Source of the DNA: Gammaproteobacteria bacterium 45_16_T64
GTDB taxonomy: Bacteria; Pseudomonadota; Gammaproteobacteria; Pseudomonadales; Ketobacteraceae
NCBI GenBank assembly: GCA_002162955.1
Contig: MABD01000009.1
Coordinates: 124,001 to 188,000, forward strand
Direction of reading: 5' to 3'
DNA length: 64,000 nt
Shown here: positions 47,262-59,369 of the stretch, piece after piece
How positions within the stretch are numbered: position 1 is the stretch's first letter
How the letters are laid out: each line of letters starts with the position of its first letter
The notes under the pieces: generated by a model
What the model was told of the DNA's origin: nothing
What the model saw: the letters and a program-made list of their open reading frames with translations, nothing else
Databases searched by the model: none
Position numbers and translations under genes: made by a program

Positions 47262-48371
47262 ATGGACCAACCTACGGTATTAATCGTGGATGATGAGCAA
47301 GATTACGCTGAGTTTGTACGGGATATCCTCGAAAACGATTGGGACATCACCACTGCATACGACGGCGCGAGTGCCATCCAACATTTCAAAGAAAAAGAGC
47401 ACGATTTAGTCTTGCTTGACGTCAACCTACCAGACAAAAGCGGATTTGACGTGTGTAGCGCGATTAAGCAGCTCGACAGCCAAGACAATACCTCAATTGT
47501 ATTTGTCTCTGGGATGAACACCATCGAAGAGAGAATTACCGGCTATGATGCTGGCGGTGACGACTATATTAGCAAACCCTTCCAGCTCGGCGAATTCCAA
47601 AGTAAAATCGCAAAAATTGGCCGCTATCAACAAGCCAAGAAAAACCTCACCCATCAACAGGAATACGCCAAAAGTGTAGCCTTTGAATCAATGAAAGAGG
47701 CGTCACAATATGGCCAAGTTCTTCAATTCTTAAAGGTATCGTTTAGCTGCAATAACGTATTCACACTGTGCAATTCAGTATTCGAAACTCTCGGACATTT
47801 TCAGCTTAACTGCTGCATACAAATACGGCTTCCCGACCAGGACATTTCCATGCGGCCTCACAATCGCAGCTGCAGCCCTATGGAAGATGAACTCTTTGAT
47901 ATGCTGCGAAATAAAGGTAGGTTATTCGAATTTAGCAATCGTCTGATGGTCAACGACTTACACGCATCCATACTCATTAAAAATATGCCTTGCGAAGACA
48001 GCGCCGAAGTTGGAAGACTTAAAGATATCCTGGCGGTAGTGATTGAAGGGTTTGAAGCTAGACTAATGGATCTTGAGCGTCAAAGCGGTATCCAGTCTGT
48101 ATTGAAATCATTGAGTAAAACAATTCCTTTGGTAAAAACCCAATTTAAGGAGCATGAACGGAGAAGCGTTGCCGTTATGGACAACTTACTGTTGGAAATG
48201 GGGTCCTCTCTACATATATTGGATCTCACAGAAGATCAAGAAGGTTTTTTTATCGAGTTGGTGCAAAAAGCGATGATTGAGCTTGTAGATGTTTGCGACC
48301 ACGGAAAAACAATAGAACACGAACTTGAGCAAATTGCTCACCTCGCAAAATCGCTAGCCGTTAATAGATAG
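47262..48371 (+). CDS. Response regulator with uncharacterised helical output region
   Basis: The receiver domain (1-125) has Asp10/Asp11, acceptor Asp53 (LLDVNLPDKSG) and the Lys of ISKPF, so it is phosphorylatable. The following 240 residues have no recognised domain: a segment near 150-230 (LQFLKVSFSCNNVFTLCNSVFETLGHF) has a GAF-like feel, then a helical C terminus (about 290-365) that looks like a dimerising bundle. The convergent hybrid kinase gene stops 16 bases away and is the obvious partner, although orientation argues against one operon. Confidence 0.82.
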   Translation: MDQPTVLIVDDEQDYAEFVRDILENDWDITTAYDGASAIQHFKEKEHDLVLLDVNLPDKSGFDVCSAIKQLDSQDNTSIVFVSGMNTIEERITGYDAGGDDYISKPFQLGEFQSKIAKIGRYQQAKKNLTHQQEYAKSVAFESMKEASQYGQVLQFLKVSFSCNNVFTLCNSVFETLGHFQLNCCIQIRLPDQDISMRPHNRSCSPMEDELFDMLRNKGRLFEFSNRLMVNDLHASILIKNMPCEDSAEVGRLKDILAVVIEGFEARLMDLERQSGIQSVLKSLSKTIPLVKTQFKEHERRSVAVMDNLLLEMGSSLHILDLTEDQEGFFIELVQKAMIELVDVCDHGKTIEHELEQIAHLAKSLAVNR

Positions 48372-48387
48372 AAAAGGTGCACACTAT

Positions 48388-50676
48388 TTACGATGACTCA
48401 TCCACCGAAGGAATCAGTTTTTTGACTTTGGTCAAAATATCTTTTTGAGTATAAGGTTTGGGCAAAAAATCACTGCCATCTTGCTGCGCCCAAGCCAATG
48501 CGTCCTCATCGTAACCTGAAGTCAGCATAACCTGGGTCTCCGAACAATGTTCCTTTATCGCTGCATGAACATCATAACCACTCATGCACCCAGGCATCAC
48601 GATATCACTGATCACAAGATCAAAAGGATCCACACATTGCAAGATGACACTCAGTCTATCGGCATCTGCAAGTGTCATTACCTCGTAACCGGCATGTTCC
48701 AATATCGCCTGTGCCGTCTCCAGCAACTCATCCTCATCATCTATCAGTAGAATACGCCCGTGGCCACTCAAGTCACCAACCTGCTCTTCTATAACAGGCA
48801 CACAGGTTGGCGCTTCGCATCGAGGTAAATAAATATAGAAAGTAGTCCCCGTTTCCCGAGCTTTCAACACTTCCACGCCAGCGCGATCAACACTCTTTAC
48901 GTTAATATAGCCCTCTGAGCGCTGCACAAAACCATACACCATACTTAAACCAAGCCCTGTCCCCTTACCAGCGGGTTTAGTGGTATAGAAGGGTTCAAAC
49001 ATTCTCTCCTGGGCTAATTGCGATATCCCCTCTCCGTTATCACTCACTTTTATCTCAACATATTCACCGGGAATCACATCTGGATGTTCTTGCCTATACC
49101 GCTCACCTAGCACTTTGTTGTTCGTCACAACGGAAATATCGCCACCAAGAGGCAGCGCATCACATGCATTACTCACCAAGTTATAAAGTGCATCTCCCAG
49201 GTCGCCACCATCAATATTGGTAAACCATAAATCCATCCCTAATACATACCTAACGTTAATATTCTGTGGAACACTACGCTCGACCAGTTCCTGCAACCCT
49301 AACACAAGATCATTCACCCCCAACGGCTGCCGTATTTGAGTTTCATTACGAGAAAAAGACAATAATTTATTCACGAGGTCTTCTCCTCTCTTCGCAGCCC
49401 GAAAAGATGCATCGACTTGCTTTAAGCGTTTGTCATCGTCCGGCATTAGACTTTTTAGAAAATCCAAATTACCAATAATAATTCCTAACAAATTATTAAA
49501 ATCATGAGCCAATCCACCAGCCATTTTCCCAATTGCATTTAACCGCTGCGTTCGATTAAGGGCGTTTTCGATCACTCGTGACTCCGTCACATCTTGATCC
49601 GCACCAATTAGTTTGATCGTCCCTGTGTGATTATCCCTAGAGACCCGAACAGTCGCGACAATGTTTTTAATTTGCCTGTCATCCATTTGCAAACGATATT
49701 CATGCCGTAAACTGGCTTCCCCTGATTCAACGAGCAAAGAAAAGCGTAATCTAATATTTTCCCTATCATCTTCATGCACTCTCGATAAGTAAGTGTCAAA
49801 ATTTGCACTCGCAGTAACGTCAATGCCCAGCACTTGATACTGATTCTGAGAAAAACGTCCTTCGCCCGTATCGTAATTGAAAGACCAACTGCCTGTTCGC
49901 GTTAATTCTTCTGTCATGCACAGCAAATCCGCCTGAGACTGCACTTGATCAGCCAGATCTCTCTTATGCTGTCGGTACTCCATTAAGCGCCGAAGGAACC
50001 CCTGTATACTCACAACCAACAGGTTAAGCTCGTCTTTTTTCTTCGTCATCACTGTGCGAAGACTATCCGGGTCTAATACATCCGTATCCAGCGCCACCAC
50101 ATGTTCAATAATTCGATTTAACGGGCGACTAAGGGTATAAAAGAACAGAAATGACAAGGCAATCGCCAACATGACATTACGTGCAAAACCAGAAAGAAAT
50201 GTTACTGCGCTTCTCAACAAGAAACGCTGAGTAATAACAACAGGGTCCATCTTGATCTCAAGAAGACCAATGTTTGTTTTACGTGACGGATGAACCAACT
50301 CACTGCGGATATGACAAAGATCGCCAAACATAGCCTCTGCCAACCAGCGCAACCGACTATTAACGAGTGGCCTTTCTTTACCGGCAATAACATACCCATT
50401 TTCATCTTGAATACTCGCGAGATAGATAGGCAAAAATTCGAACACACCACCAACAACTTGGTCTGCCAGCTTCTCGCTATAATTGAATGACGCATGACTG
50501 CTAGGCTCGTAAAACGCGCGGGTAACCTGCTTGATTTCTTCTTCCACGGCATTTCGTTCAGCAACGTAATCAATGCCCACCTGAATAGCGCTAAACACAA
50601 CACCTAACACAATGGCGACAACTACCGCCAATATCGCCTGTCGAACCGCAAGTCGACTGGTTAAGGGTAATTCCAT
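48388..50676 (-). CDS. Hybrid sensor histidine kinase with PAS and REC domains
   Basis: Two membrane helices (about 12-34 and 155-180) flank a periplasmic sensor of about 120 residues, followed by a HAMP-like/coiled segment, a PAS domain (about 255-375), and a HisKA domain. His391 sits in GLAHDFNNLLG, the HWE-free HisKA form seen in kinases acting on C-terminal receivers. The HATPase has VSDNGEGIS and GTGLGLSMVYGF. A C-terminal receiver has acceptor Asp691 (ISDIVMPG). The gene is convergent to the response regulator at 47.3 kb. The signal sensed is unknown. Confidence 0.9.
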   Translation of the reverse strand: MELPLTSRLAVRQAILAVVVAIVLGVVFSAIQVGIDYVAERNAVEEEIKQVTRAFYEPSSHASFNYSEKLADQVVGGVFEFLPIYLASIQDENGYVIAGKERPLVNSRLRWLAEAMFGDLCHIRSELVHPSRKTNIGLLEIKMDPVVITQRFLLRSAVTFLSGFARNVMLAIALSFLFFYTLSRPLNRIIEHVVALDTDVLDPDSLRTVMTKKKDELNLLVVSIQGFLRRLMEYRQHKRDLADQVQSQADLLCMTEELTRTGSWSFNYDTGEGRFSQNQYQVLGIDVTASANFDTYLSRVHEDDRENIRLRFSLLVESGEASLRHEYRLQMDDRQIKNIVATVRVSRDNHTGTIKLIGADQDVTESRVIENALNRTQRLNAIGKMAGGLAHDFNNLLGIIIGNLDFLKSLMPDDDKRLKQVDASFRAAKRGEDLVNKLLSFSRNETQIRQPLGVNDLVLGLQELVERSVPQNINVRYVLGMDLWFTNIDGGDLGDALYNLVSNACDALPLGGDISVVTNNKVLGERYRQEHPDVIPGEYVEIKVSDNGEGISQLAQERMFEPFYTTKPAGKGTGLGLSMVYGFVQRSEGYINVKSVDRAGVEVLKARETGTTFYIYLPRCEAPTCVPVIEEQVGDLSGHGRILLIDDEDELLETAQAILEHAGYEVMTLADADRLSVILQCVDPFDLVISDIVMPGCMSGYDVHAAIKEHCSETQVMLTSGYDEDALAWAQQDGSDFLPKPYTQKDILTKVKKLIPSVDESS

Positions 50677-50741
50677 AAGATTGATAGGCCACTGAATAAC
50701 AATAAGAAAGACTTATTATTAAGCGTAGACGATAAAAATCC

Positions 50742-50784
50742 AGGCATAAAAAAACCCGGCGTTGAAGCCGGGTTTTTTATGCCT
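50742..50784. terminator. Rho-independent terminator of the fadBA operon
   Basis: Arms 50742-50760 and 50767-50784 form a GC core (CCCGGC/GCCGGG) with a 6-base loop, extended by an A-tract paired with a T-tract and AGGCAT/ATGCCT outside it (one unpaired A). It lies just downstream of fadA on the minus strand. Confidence 0.9.
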
Positions 50785-50801
50785 AAAAGGCTAGCCGAGG
50801 A

Positions 50802-51992
<1,191 letters not shown>

Positions 51993-52003
51993 CTATCCGT
52001 GAC

Positions 52004-54151
52004 TTAGCCGTAAAAGCTTTCGCCGTTCTTCGCCATTTCACGCAATTTATCTGTGGGTGTATAAAGACCACCAAGATCTGCGTACTTGTCACACGCTTCA
52101 ACAAAAGCGGCAACGCCAACAGCGTCAATGTAACGTAGCGCACCGCCACGGAATGGAGGGAAACCAACACCAAAGATCAATGCCATATCTGCGTCAGCCA
52201 CAGAGTCAACAATGTTCTCTTCTAGACAACGAACCACTTCCAAACACATTGGAATCATCAAACGATCAATGATTTCCTGGTCTTCGAATTCTTTAGGTTC
52301 ACCAACCACGGGCTTGATAAGATCGTAAGCCGCTTGATCAACAACTTTCTTTGGCTTGCCCTTCTTGTCGGTTTCGTACTTGTAAAAGCCTACGCCGTTC
52401 TTCTGGCCGTAACGCTCATTTTCATACATAACAGTGGTGGCATCTTTAAAGTCATATTGCATACGCTCAGGGAAACCCTGCGCCATAACTTCTGCTGCGT
52501 GAACACCAGTGTCAATACCAACAACGTCCATTAAGTATGCAGGACCCATCGGCCAACCGAACTTCTCCATAACCTTATCGGCTTTTTGGAAGTCAACGCC
52601 ATCGCGCATCAACATGCCAAATCCACCAAAATATGGAAACAGTACACGGTTAACAAGGAACCCAGGACAATCGTTTACAACGACAGGGGTTTTACCCATC
52701 TTCTTCGCGAAAGCAACGGTCGTTGCAACGGCTTGATCAGAAGACTTTTCACCACGAATAACTTCAACAAGAGGCATCATATGTACTGGGTTAAAGAAGT
52801 GCATACCCACAACATTTTCTGGACGCTCAAGGCCTTCAGCTAGACGAGTGATAGAGATGGTTGACGTGTTAGACGCAAGCACGGTGTTTTCACCGATGTG
52901 TCCTTCAGTCTCTTTTAATACCGATTTCTTGATTTTTTCGTTCTCTACAACCGCTTCCACTACGATATCAACGCTGGCGAAATCGCCGTAGTTAAGAGTA
53001 GGACGAATTGAAGAAAGTACTGCACCCATCTTCGCTGCTTTCATTTTCTTACGATCAACACGCTTAGAAAGCAATTTAGTGGCTTCAGACATACCAAGAT
53101 CCAAGGCAGGATCGGCGATGTCTTTCATAATAATTGGCGTACCTTTACTGGCTGACTGGTATGCAATACCACCACCCATGATACCCGCACCAAGTACCGC
53201 AGCTTGCTTGATCTCAACGGCTTTCTTTTCCCAATCAGACGCGGTTTTCTTCAACGCTTGATCGTTCAAAAATAGGCCAACTAAAGATTCAGCAACAGAC
53301 GTTTTTGCTAATTTAGCAAATCCCTTGGCTTCAATTTCTAGTGCTTGCTCACGCTTCATACCTGAGGCTGCTTGCATGGTCTTAACCGCTGCAATCGGCG
53401 CTGGGTAGTTTCTACCTGCTTGCTGAGCAACCATACCCATGCAAGATTGGAACGCCATCATATTTTCCATTGGAGGAAGAGTTAACGGGTCCAACTTTTC
53501 TTGGCGCTTTACTTTGTAATCGATTTTGCCTTCGATACACTGCTTAACCAATGCAATCGCTGCATCTTGCAGTAATTCAGGAGCAACAACAGCATCAACA
53601 ACACCGTCTTTTAGCGCCTTTTCTGGCTTATGCTGTCCGCCAGCGGCAATCCATTCAACCGCGTTATCCACACCAATGATGCGCGGAAGACGTACCGTAC
53701 CACCAAAACCAGGATAAATACCCAATTTGGTTTCAGGTAGACCAACCTGTGCTGCCGTAGACATCACACGATAGTCAGTAGACAAACACATTTCTAGACC
53801 GCCACCCAAAGCAATACCATTAATCGCAGATACTGTAGGGAAAGGTAGATCTTCAATCGCAATAAATGCTTTGTTTGCTTCTAATGCCCAACCAGCAAGC
53901 TCGGCTTCTGGTAATTTGAACATTTGAGTGAATTCAGTGATATCTGCACCGACGATAAAAACGCTTTTCGCGCTCGTCACGATCATGCCCTTAATAGAGC
54001 TGTCGCTAGCAAGGGCTTCAGCCGCTGCTTTTAAGTCTTCAAGAGTGAGACGATCAAATTTGTTTACAGATTCGCCTTGCAAATCAAAGTTGAGTTCGAC
54101 GATTCCGTCTTCTAACGGCTTAACCGTTATCGCTTTGCCTTCATAGATCAT
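52004..54151 (-). CDS. fadB: Fatty acid oxidation complex alpha subunit
   Basis: The N-terminal half is enoyl-CoA hydratase (crotonase fold; [14 protein letters not shown] near residue 112, [19 protein letters not shown] near 138). The C-terminal half is 3-hydroxyacyl-CoA dehydrogenase ([16 protein letters not shown] near 318, catalytic His in [19 protein letters not shown] near 448). The ATG gives 715 residues, the Pseudomonas-type length, and has GGGAG upstream; a TTG one codon earlier is less likely. fadB and fadA form an operon. Control by a fatty-acid regulator is likely but its site is not certain. Confidence 0.96.
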   Translation of the reverse strand: MIYEGKAITVKPLEDGIVELNFDLQGESVNKFDRLTLEDLKAAAEALASDSSIKGMIVTSAKSVFIVGADITEFTQMFKLPEAELAGWALEANKAFIAIEDLPFPTVSAINGIALGGGLEMCLSTDYRVMSTAAQVGLPETKLGIYPGFGGTVRLPRIIGVDNAVEWIAAGGQHKPEKALKDGVVDAVVAPELLQDAAIALVKQCIEGKIDYKVKRQEKLDPLTLPPMENMMAFQSCMGMVAQQAGRNYPAPIAAVKTMQAASGMKREQALEIEAKGFAKLAKTSVAESLVGLFLNDQALKKTASDWEKKAVEIKQAAVLGAGIMGGGIAYQSASKGTPIIMKDIADPALDLGMSEATKLLSKRVDRKKMKAAKMGAVLSSIRPTLNYGDFASVDIVVEAVVENEKIKKSVLKETEGHIGENTVLASNTSTISITRLAEGLERPENVVGMHFFNPVHMMPLVEVIRGEKSSDQAVATTVAFAKKMGKTPVVVNDCPGFLVNRVLFPYFGGFGMLMRDGVDFQKADKVMEKFGWPMGPAYLMDVVGIDTGVHAAEVMAQGFPERMQYDFKDATTVMYENERYGQKNGVGFYKYETDKKGKPKKVVDQAAYDLIKPVVGEPKEFEDQEIIDRLMIPMCLEVVRCLEENIVDSVADADMALIFGVGFPPFRGGALRYIDAVGVAAFVEACDKYADLGGLYTPTDKLREMAKNGESFYG

Positions 54152-54443
54152 CAACTATTTCTCCCGCATAGGGTTGACGAAGGTGATATTTAAAACCGGT
54201 CAGTTTTAGAACTGCCAGTGGAGAGCCGAGAAATACTGCGACAATCAAATCACTTTAGCAAGCATTTTACGTTTTTGGAGACCCAGGTTGTGCTTTATGG
54301 TGAAGAACCGGTAAGTCAATGTTAACTGACCCGCAAGTCACCCACAAAAATGCTCAAAAGATTATAACCTTAGAACAAAATTCGGTGATGTAAAGGTGAT
54401 CCAGTAGTGTTTAATTTACACTCAACGAGAGTCCGTCGATCGC
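54152..54443. promoter_or_regulatory. fadBA leader and intergenic region
   Basis: This 292-base gap holds the fadB promoter on the minus strand and no gene. At 54201-54214 there is a perfect 5-base inverted repeat, CAGTT-TTAG-AACTG, suitably placed upstream of fadB to be a regulator site. It does not clearly match the FadR or PsrA consensus that I recall. Confidence 0.4.
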
Positions 54444-57041
54444 TTAAAGGTCAATAGTAAAGTCAAATTGACGCAGCGCATCAGGTGGCTGCAGAAAGTC
54501 ACCCAACACAAGACCTACTCCGGTTTGAATAACAGACATTAACGACTTCGTATCCTCAACAAAGCCCGCTAATACCATCACATTTCTGGCCTTTGCTTTT
54601 TCTATCAAAGCATCAACCTGCGCACGATCAGCATGTCCCTCTGGGTTTGTGATATGTTGATCAAGCTTGACGAAATCCACGTCAAAGTACTCCAATAGCC
54701 CCAAAGAACGAGGACTATTCCCAAAACGAGAGATACTAATCTCAGCGCCAAGATCCCTTATACGACGAATAGCATCCTTGGCAATCGCAAACGTTTCCAG
54801 CAGAACCCCTTCAGGTAATTCAAAAACACATTGGCTAGGTTGTACCCCACTCCCCTCCAGTGCTTTCTTTAACCAGGGAACAAAGCTCCGGTTAGCAATG
54901 GTATGCCCGGTGAGCTTAATAAAGAACACACAGATTCTGTCTCTATTTCTATTTGCTTGTCTCAATTCCTTTAGCGCCATGGTAATCACCCAACGGTCGA
55001 TATAATTTATCAACGCCGCATCCTGAATACCTTTCATGAACAACCCTGGCAAAATTTCCTCGCCGGACTCATTCAACCTCAACAGCACCTCGTATCGCTC
55101 CCTATCATCAACATCTAAGCTCACAATCGGTTGAAAAACCAAGTTCAAACACCGTTTCTTAATTGCGTTTTTAACGCGCGACGACCAATTATCCGCCTCT
55201 TGTTCTGTAGTATCTTTTTCTGTGCCTGCATTAATAGAGTGGATATTGTTAAGCCGAACGACCGAAGCACCCTCTTCTGGGGAATGCGCCTTTTCAACAA
55301 CGGCAACCTCGCTGCTGGAGTGAGACTGCTTTCGATGAGAAAGCTGCCAATCCAGAGCCGCACGAGCATTACGTATCGCTCCCTGAAGATCCGCATCAGA
55401 CACAGCACTCCAACCAGGCTCTGCAGTTAGATCCTCACCCGCTGAATACTGAGCCGAAAAGTGAGCAAACCACTCACTGAACCTAGTCAGCAGTGCATCT
55501 AGACGCGGCTTATCTACTTGTGCCAGAAATAAAGTATGCAGATCAGCCGACGATGATATCACTCGGTCCATAGAACTCAGCAAACCCAGGAGTCCGTGAC
55601 AAACAACACTCCGTAAATTATCGTCACTAATACCGACCGCTTCAGCAAAGCGTTCAGTATTTACGAGCTTTAACGCAATCACATGGGGAGGTGCCTGATC
55701 TAATGGTTCAATCAAGGACAGCACATCTTTGCAATGCCAATCAAACCCAGCACGGGTCAACATTCCAGTGCCCCTCTCGACTTTACCAGCATAAGCCACC
55801 TTGGCCTGTTGTCTTCGATAACGTAGCGTATTTGATTGAATTTTTAGCAGCAACTGGGCACTAACATCCTTATGAAGGAAGTTATCTATGTTGAAGTGCC
55901 CCATGGACCCGACCTGAATCAACCGATGAAAGTGCTCTGAGTGACGTACTTTAGAGGCAGTTATTACAAATAGGGGCACTGATTCCAGCACAGGATCCTG
56001 GCGAAGCAGCGCAAAAGATTGCCTCAACATACCTTCGTTCCCGCCATCATAAATAACAACCGCATCAACTGGCTCTGGCTGTTCCATACCTTCAACAAGT
56101 TTACTTACAAGCTCTCCACCACTATGGGCTAGCTCAACATTAAACTCCGCACGCTGCAATACTTGGCTAATCTGCTTACTCGCCGCGCAATAGGTATCTG
56201 TCATCAGCAGGGTTTTTAACTTCCGAGGTAAAGCCGCATGCTGCAAACTAAACAGTTCACACCCAAGCTCTGCTATATCAACCGGGGCAGCATAATAGCT
56301 ATTCGCACCTGCTTCTGCCGCTGCTATACGTGAAACCCCACCATCTGCAGATTCTCCAATAGCAATGCAGGGAACTCGACCTTGGCTATAGGATATTACC
56401 GATTGCAATAACTCTTGCTGCTCAACCAATACCCTTTCTCGGCGCTTTTCATCATTGCCCTCCAACTCAACGCTAGGCAGAAACACTGCGATCGCCGTAG
56501 GCTCTCTAAATTTCACCGCATGACTAAGATCATCCGTACTACGAAAAGATAGCACCTGATAACCATGGTTCTTGAGATCCACCGAAATCCCTTGGCTTGA
56601 TTGCTGGCGCTCATCTAGAAAATAGACCCTTTTGGCGGCCTTAGTCACCAACGGCACAACGTCACCACTAAGTTCATCTGATTGGTGCTGGGCATCATCC
56701 ATCAAGCGACGGCATAAGGTATCCAACATTGAAACACAGGACCCCATATATTTGACCACCTGCTCATTCAGCTCTCCTTGCTTGCGCCGACCCAACGCTA
56801 TTGCGGCACTTTCCATCTCACAGACCAATTCATAAACTTGCGAGTAACGGTGCTCTTCACTCAACTTAGCTACGTCATGCAGCACTCTACCAAATCGGGT
56901 TAAGGTTTCTGCGGAAAACGCGTTCGCGCACGCAACGCTCCAGCACTCTGAAAGAGAGGTGACTTGCGTCAAAAGAGTATGAAGACTCAAATAACCAGGT
57001 CTATCAACATTTAGCATTTCCACTCCGAGTCCAGCCATCAT
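54444..57041 (-). CDS. FimX-like degenerate GGDEF/EVL c-di-GMP receptor
   Basis: About 130 helical residues lead into a pseudo-receiver (about 145-275, no acceptor Asp), a second receiver-like domain (about 277-385, Asp in VVIYDGGNEG), a GGDEF-fold region (about 410-560) lacking the GGDEF motif, and an EAL-like domain with EVL at 651-653. Other EAL catalytic residues are lost (the Asn of NLS is Lys in FIKLTG, the DDFGTG pair is ISRFGNS). The FQPIVSL and YEVLLRL pattern resembles FimX, which binds c-di-GMP without hydrolysing it in type IV pilus control. GGAGAG precedes adjacent ATG codons. The FimX assignment is by resemblance. Confidence 0.72.
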   Translation of the reverse strand: MMAGLGVEMLNVDRPGYLSLHTLLTQVTSLSECWSVACANAFSAETLTRFGRVLHDVAKLSEEHRYSQVYELVCEMESAAIALGRRKQGELNEQVVKYMGSCVSMLDTLCRRLMDDAQHQSDELSGDVVPLVTKAAKRVYFLDERQQSSQGISVDLKNHGYQVLSFRSTDDLSHAVKFREPTAIAVFLPSVELEGNDEKRRERVLVEQQELLQSVISYSQGRVPCIAIGESADGGVSRIAAAEAGANSYYAAPVDIAELGCELFSLQHAALPRKLKTLLMTDTYCAASKQISQVLQRAEFNVELAHSGGELVSKLVEGMEQPEPVDAVVIYDGGNEGMLRQSFALLRQDPVLESVPLFVITASKVRHSEHFHRLIQVGSMGHFNIDNFLHKDVSAQLLLKIQSNTLRYRRQQAKVAYAGKVERGTGMLTRAGFDWHCKDVLSLIEPLDQAPPHVIALKLVNTERFAEAVGISDDNLRSVVCHGLLGLLSSMDRVISSSADLHTLFLAQVDKPRLDALLTRFSEWFAHFSAQYSAGEDLTAEPGWSAVSDADLQGAIRNARAALDWQLSHRKQSHSSSEVAVVEKAHSPEEGASVVRLNNIHSINAGTEKDTTEQEADNWSSRVKNAIKKRCLNLVFQPIVSLDVDDRERYEVLLRLNESGEEILPGLFMKGIQDAALINYIDRWVITMALKELRQANRNRDRICVFFIKLTGHTIANRSFVPWLKKALEGSGVQPSQCVFELPEGVLLETFAIAKDAIRRIRDLGAEISISRFGNSPRSLGLLEYFDVDFVKLDQHITNPEGHADRAQVDALIEKAKARNVMVLAGFVEDTKSLMSVIQTGVGLVLGDFLQPPDALRQFDFTIDL

Positions 57042-57203
57042 TACTCTCCTTAACTTCCAGAAACCATGGTGGAGCTGTCCTTACCTTTGATATAATGCCC
57101 ATCAACCTTCCTAAATGTACCTTCTGTACCGGAAGTGTAGCAAGCGACAACACCAATACCAGGCAGAGTTACCCCCGAACCTCCACCATACTGTTTAATA
57201 ATT

Positions 57204-58265
57204 ATGCAAAACATCCAAACATTGCAAGCGTTTTTGGACGCTTCAGGCGCTCAATATCGAATTTATGACCTCGGCAGACGAGTAATCAAGATCAGTAAGG
57301 ATCTATTTGAAAAAATAGAACACACCCAAGCCCCTTATCCATACCCATTGCAACGCCATGCTTGGTTCGGCATCCTTTTCTGGAACCCGAAGGATAAGGA
57401 GCAACATCACATTTGGTTCCTTAAATTCCCATTGGATGAACAGGGCTTTCTTGATCTACCTGCCCGAAATGATTTTCTACGCAGAGCACTAGAGCAATTA
57501 GGGCAAGCAATCATCGAGAGCAAAGACGGCAAGAGTAAGAACGAAGACCGAGAGCTCAAGGATAACCCCTGGAGCTACACACCTCGGCAGGACAAAATGG
57601 CCGCATTTCACGCAAAAGCCCTCGTAGAGCTCAAGCAACCGGGAAGCCAATACCTTCATGACGTACTGAACTACCTTCAGCAACCCAATCAATTCTCCCA
57701 ATGGCAACATATAGGTGTTCAAGGGATCGCCGATCTCTGTGCCCGAAGTGATACTGGTAATGTTTCGACTTTACTCGCCAAGAATCTAACGCTGCTACCT
57801 AATGATGTGCTAATTCCCATTCTATTAGGGCTGGAAAATGAAACCATCGACCACAAGCTGACTCAAGCCATTATCGCTTGCGCCACGGTAGATGGTTCCA
57901 CCACCAATAATGTTACGTTGCTAGCAGCCATTATCCGGGCAATGTCAGGTACTCAAGATAACCAAACAAGAGACGCGTTTATTTATAAGGTACTTACTGA
58001 ATCCACTAGTGCTGCGTTATCGATTGAGGTGTTAGTTGCCATTAGCGGCAGAGCTTGGGATGCGCTGCTAGAAGAGAAAATAGCCCTCGCCTTCTTAGAA
58101 GCCCTTGCCCTCAGTGATGCAGGCCAATCAGGCTTTAATCACGTACTCACAGACGTATTGTTCATGCCCACTACAGGGAAAATCATTCGCCAGGCATTCC
58201 GTTCAACTGAACGCTCGGAACAACTCGCTCAAACAATCGGTAGCTTTCTATCGGGCATTCATTAG
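57204..58265 (+). CDS. DUF3549 family protein
   Basis: The 353-residue protein matches DUF3549 in its N-terminal block: [22 protein letters not shown], then [16 protein letters not shown], then [18 protein letters not shown]. The C-terminal half is helical (HEAT-like) and includes [22 protein letters not shown]. It is cytoplasmic with no signal or membrane helix. It is divergent from the FimX-like gene across 162 bases and followed 8 bases later by a YchJ-type gene, so these form an operon. Function unknown. Confidence 0.85.
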   Translation: MQNIQTLQAFLDASGAQYRIYDLGRRVIKISKDLFEKIEHTQAPYPYPLQRHAWFGILFWNPKDKEQHHIWFLKFPLDEQGFLDLPARNDFLRRALEQLGQAIIESKDGKSKNEDRELKDNPWSYTPRQDKMAAFHAKALVELKQPGSQYLHDVLNYLQQPNQFSQWQHIGVQGIADLCARSDTGNVSTLLAKNLTLLPNDVLIPILLGLENETIDHKLTQAIIACATVDGSTTNNVTLLAAIIRAMSGTQDNQTRDAFIYKVLTESTSAALSIEVLVAISGRAWDALLEEKIALAFLEALALSDAGQSGFNHVLTDVLFMPTTGKIIRQAFRSTERSEQLAQTIGSFLSGIH

Positions 58266-58273
58266 GACATCCC

Positions 58274-58753
58274 ATGACCTCTCAAGCTTTTTGCCCTTGC
58301 GGAAGCAGCCAGTCTTATGCAACCTGCTGCCAACCCTACCACCTCGGCTCCCAAGTGGCGGATAGTGCAGAAACCCTTATGCGTTCCCGCTATAGCGCGT
58401 ACGCAAAAGGGCATATAAATTACTTGCTGTCCACTCGCCATAAAAGCACTCGTCACTTAGATAGCGTTGGATCATTACAGCAAAGCATCCAGCGTACGCA
58501 GTGGACAAAGTTATCTATTACCCATTGCGCACAAGGAAAAGCTGCGGATAAAAACGGAACAGTGACGTTTGAAGCCCACTACCTTGAACAGGGCAAGCAT
58601 GGCATACTCACAGAGACTTCTCGTTTTATACGAGAAGGTCAGCAATGGTATTACGTAGACGGCGATTATGACTCCGCTAAACCGGTTACCTTAGGCAGAA
58701 ATGAACCCTGCTGGTGCGGTAGCGACAAGAAATTTAAGCGATGCCACGGGTAA
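58274..58753 (+). CDS. YchJ family SEC-C motif protein
   Basis: A cysteine-rich zinc motif opens the protein ([18 protein letters not shown], about residues 6-23). The YchJ middle domain is a NTF2-like fold ([22 protein letters not shown] near 34), and the protein ends in a SEC-C zinc motif ([17 protein letters not shown]). At 159 residues it is a standard UPF0225/YchJ protein. It lies 8 bases after DUF3549 and 7 bases before a small membrane protein, implying one transcript. Molecular role unknown. Confidence 0.92.
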   Translation: MTSQAFCPCGSSQSYATCCQPYHLGSQVADSAETLMRSRYSAYAKGHINYLLSTRHKSTRHLDSVGSLQQSIQRTQWTKLSITHCAQGKAADKNGTVTFEAHYLEQGKHGILTETSRFIREGQQWYYVDGDYDSAKPVTLGRNEPCWCGSDKKFKRCHG

Positions 58754-58760
58754 ACTGGTT

Positions 58761-59126
58761 ATGATTAGATTATTTTCAATCATGTGCTTTATTGTATTTG
58801 TCGGTGTTCTTAGTTGGTACATTACCAACCAACTAAAAGAGGCCTACGCGATACTCAAAAATAACGGCATGCTTAACACTGCCAAACCGTTATTCCTAGG
58901 CATTACCTTCTGTTTATTTGTGATGGCTTCTATTCAATCTTTTTTAGAACGACCTGATGACCTCCCAAGTCATCTACTATTAATCATTACCACTCTACTT
59001 TTATCCCTTGCGCTAGCGGTAAATAAAGCGTCTGTGCGCGGGCTTATAGACGAAACTAAACGCCTATTTTTAAAACTAAAATTCACTATTGCAAATCATC
59101 TGATCAAGTTCGGAAAAAAGCGTTAA
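58761..59126 (+). CDS. Small membrane protein of unknown function
   Basis: The 121-residue product has about three hydrophobic helices (MIRLFSIMCFIVFVGVLSWY at the start, FLGITFCLFVMASI near 50, LLLIITTLLLSLALAV near 75), then a basic tail. The ATG 7 bases after ychJ is chosen; a longer form starting inside ychJ would add 20 residues unlike the rest. It probably continues the DUF3549-ychJ operon. No family recognised. Confidence 0.6.
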   Translation: MIRLFSIMCFIVFVGVLSWYITNQLKEAYAILKNNGMLNTAKPLFLGITFCLFVMASIQSFLERPDDLPSHLLLIITTLLLSLALAVNKASVRGLIDETKRLFLKLKFTIANHLIKFGKKR

Positions 59127-59369
59127 TTATTTTCCGCGACGACGGCATAACCCTTGTATTCTGCACATCAAATATTACAGAGACAGGCGTGTCATAAATA
59201 TTTTCTCAAAAAATTCGAAGTTATTTCCTAAATTCGCGAACCTTTCTCAAATCACCATTATTTCCTTGCGCTCACCAGTTTCCTACATATACTGCCAGCC
59301 AACTTGCTTAGGATAGCAATGCAACCCGGCTGAATTTTTATCTCGGCCTCACATATTACGGAGCATATT

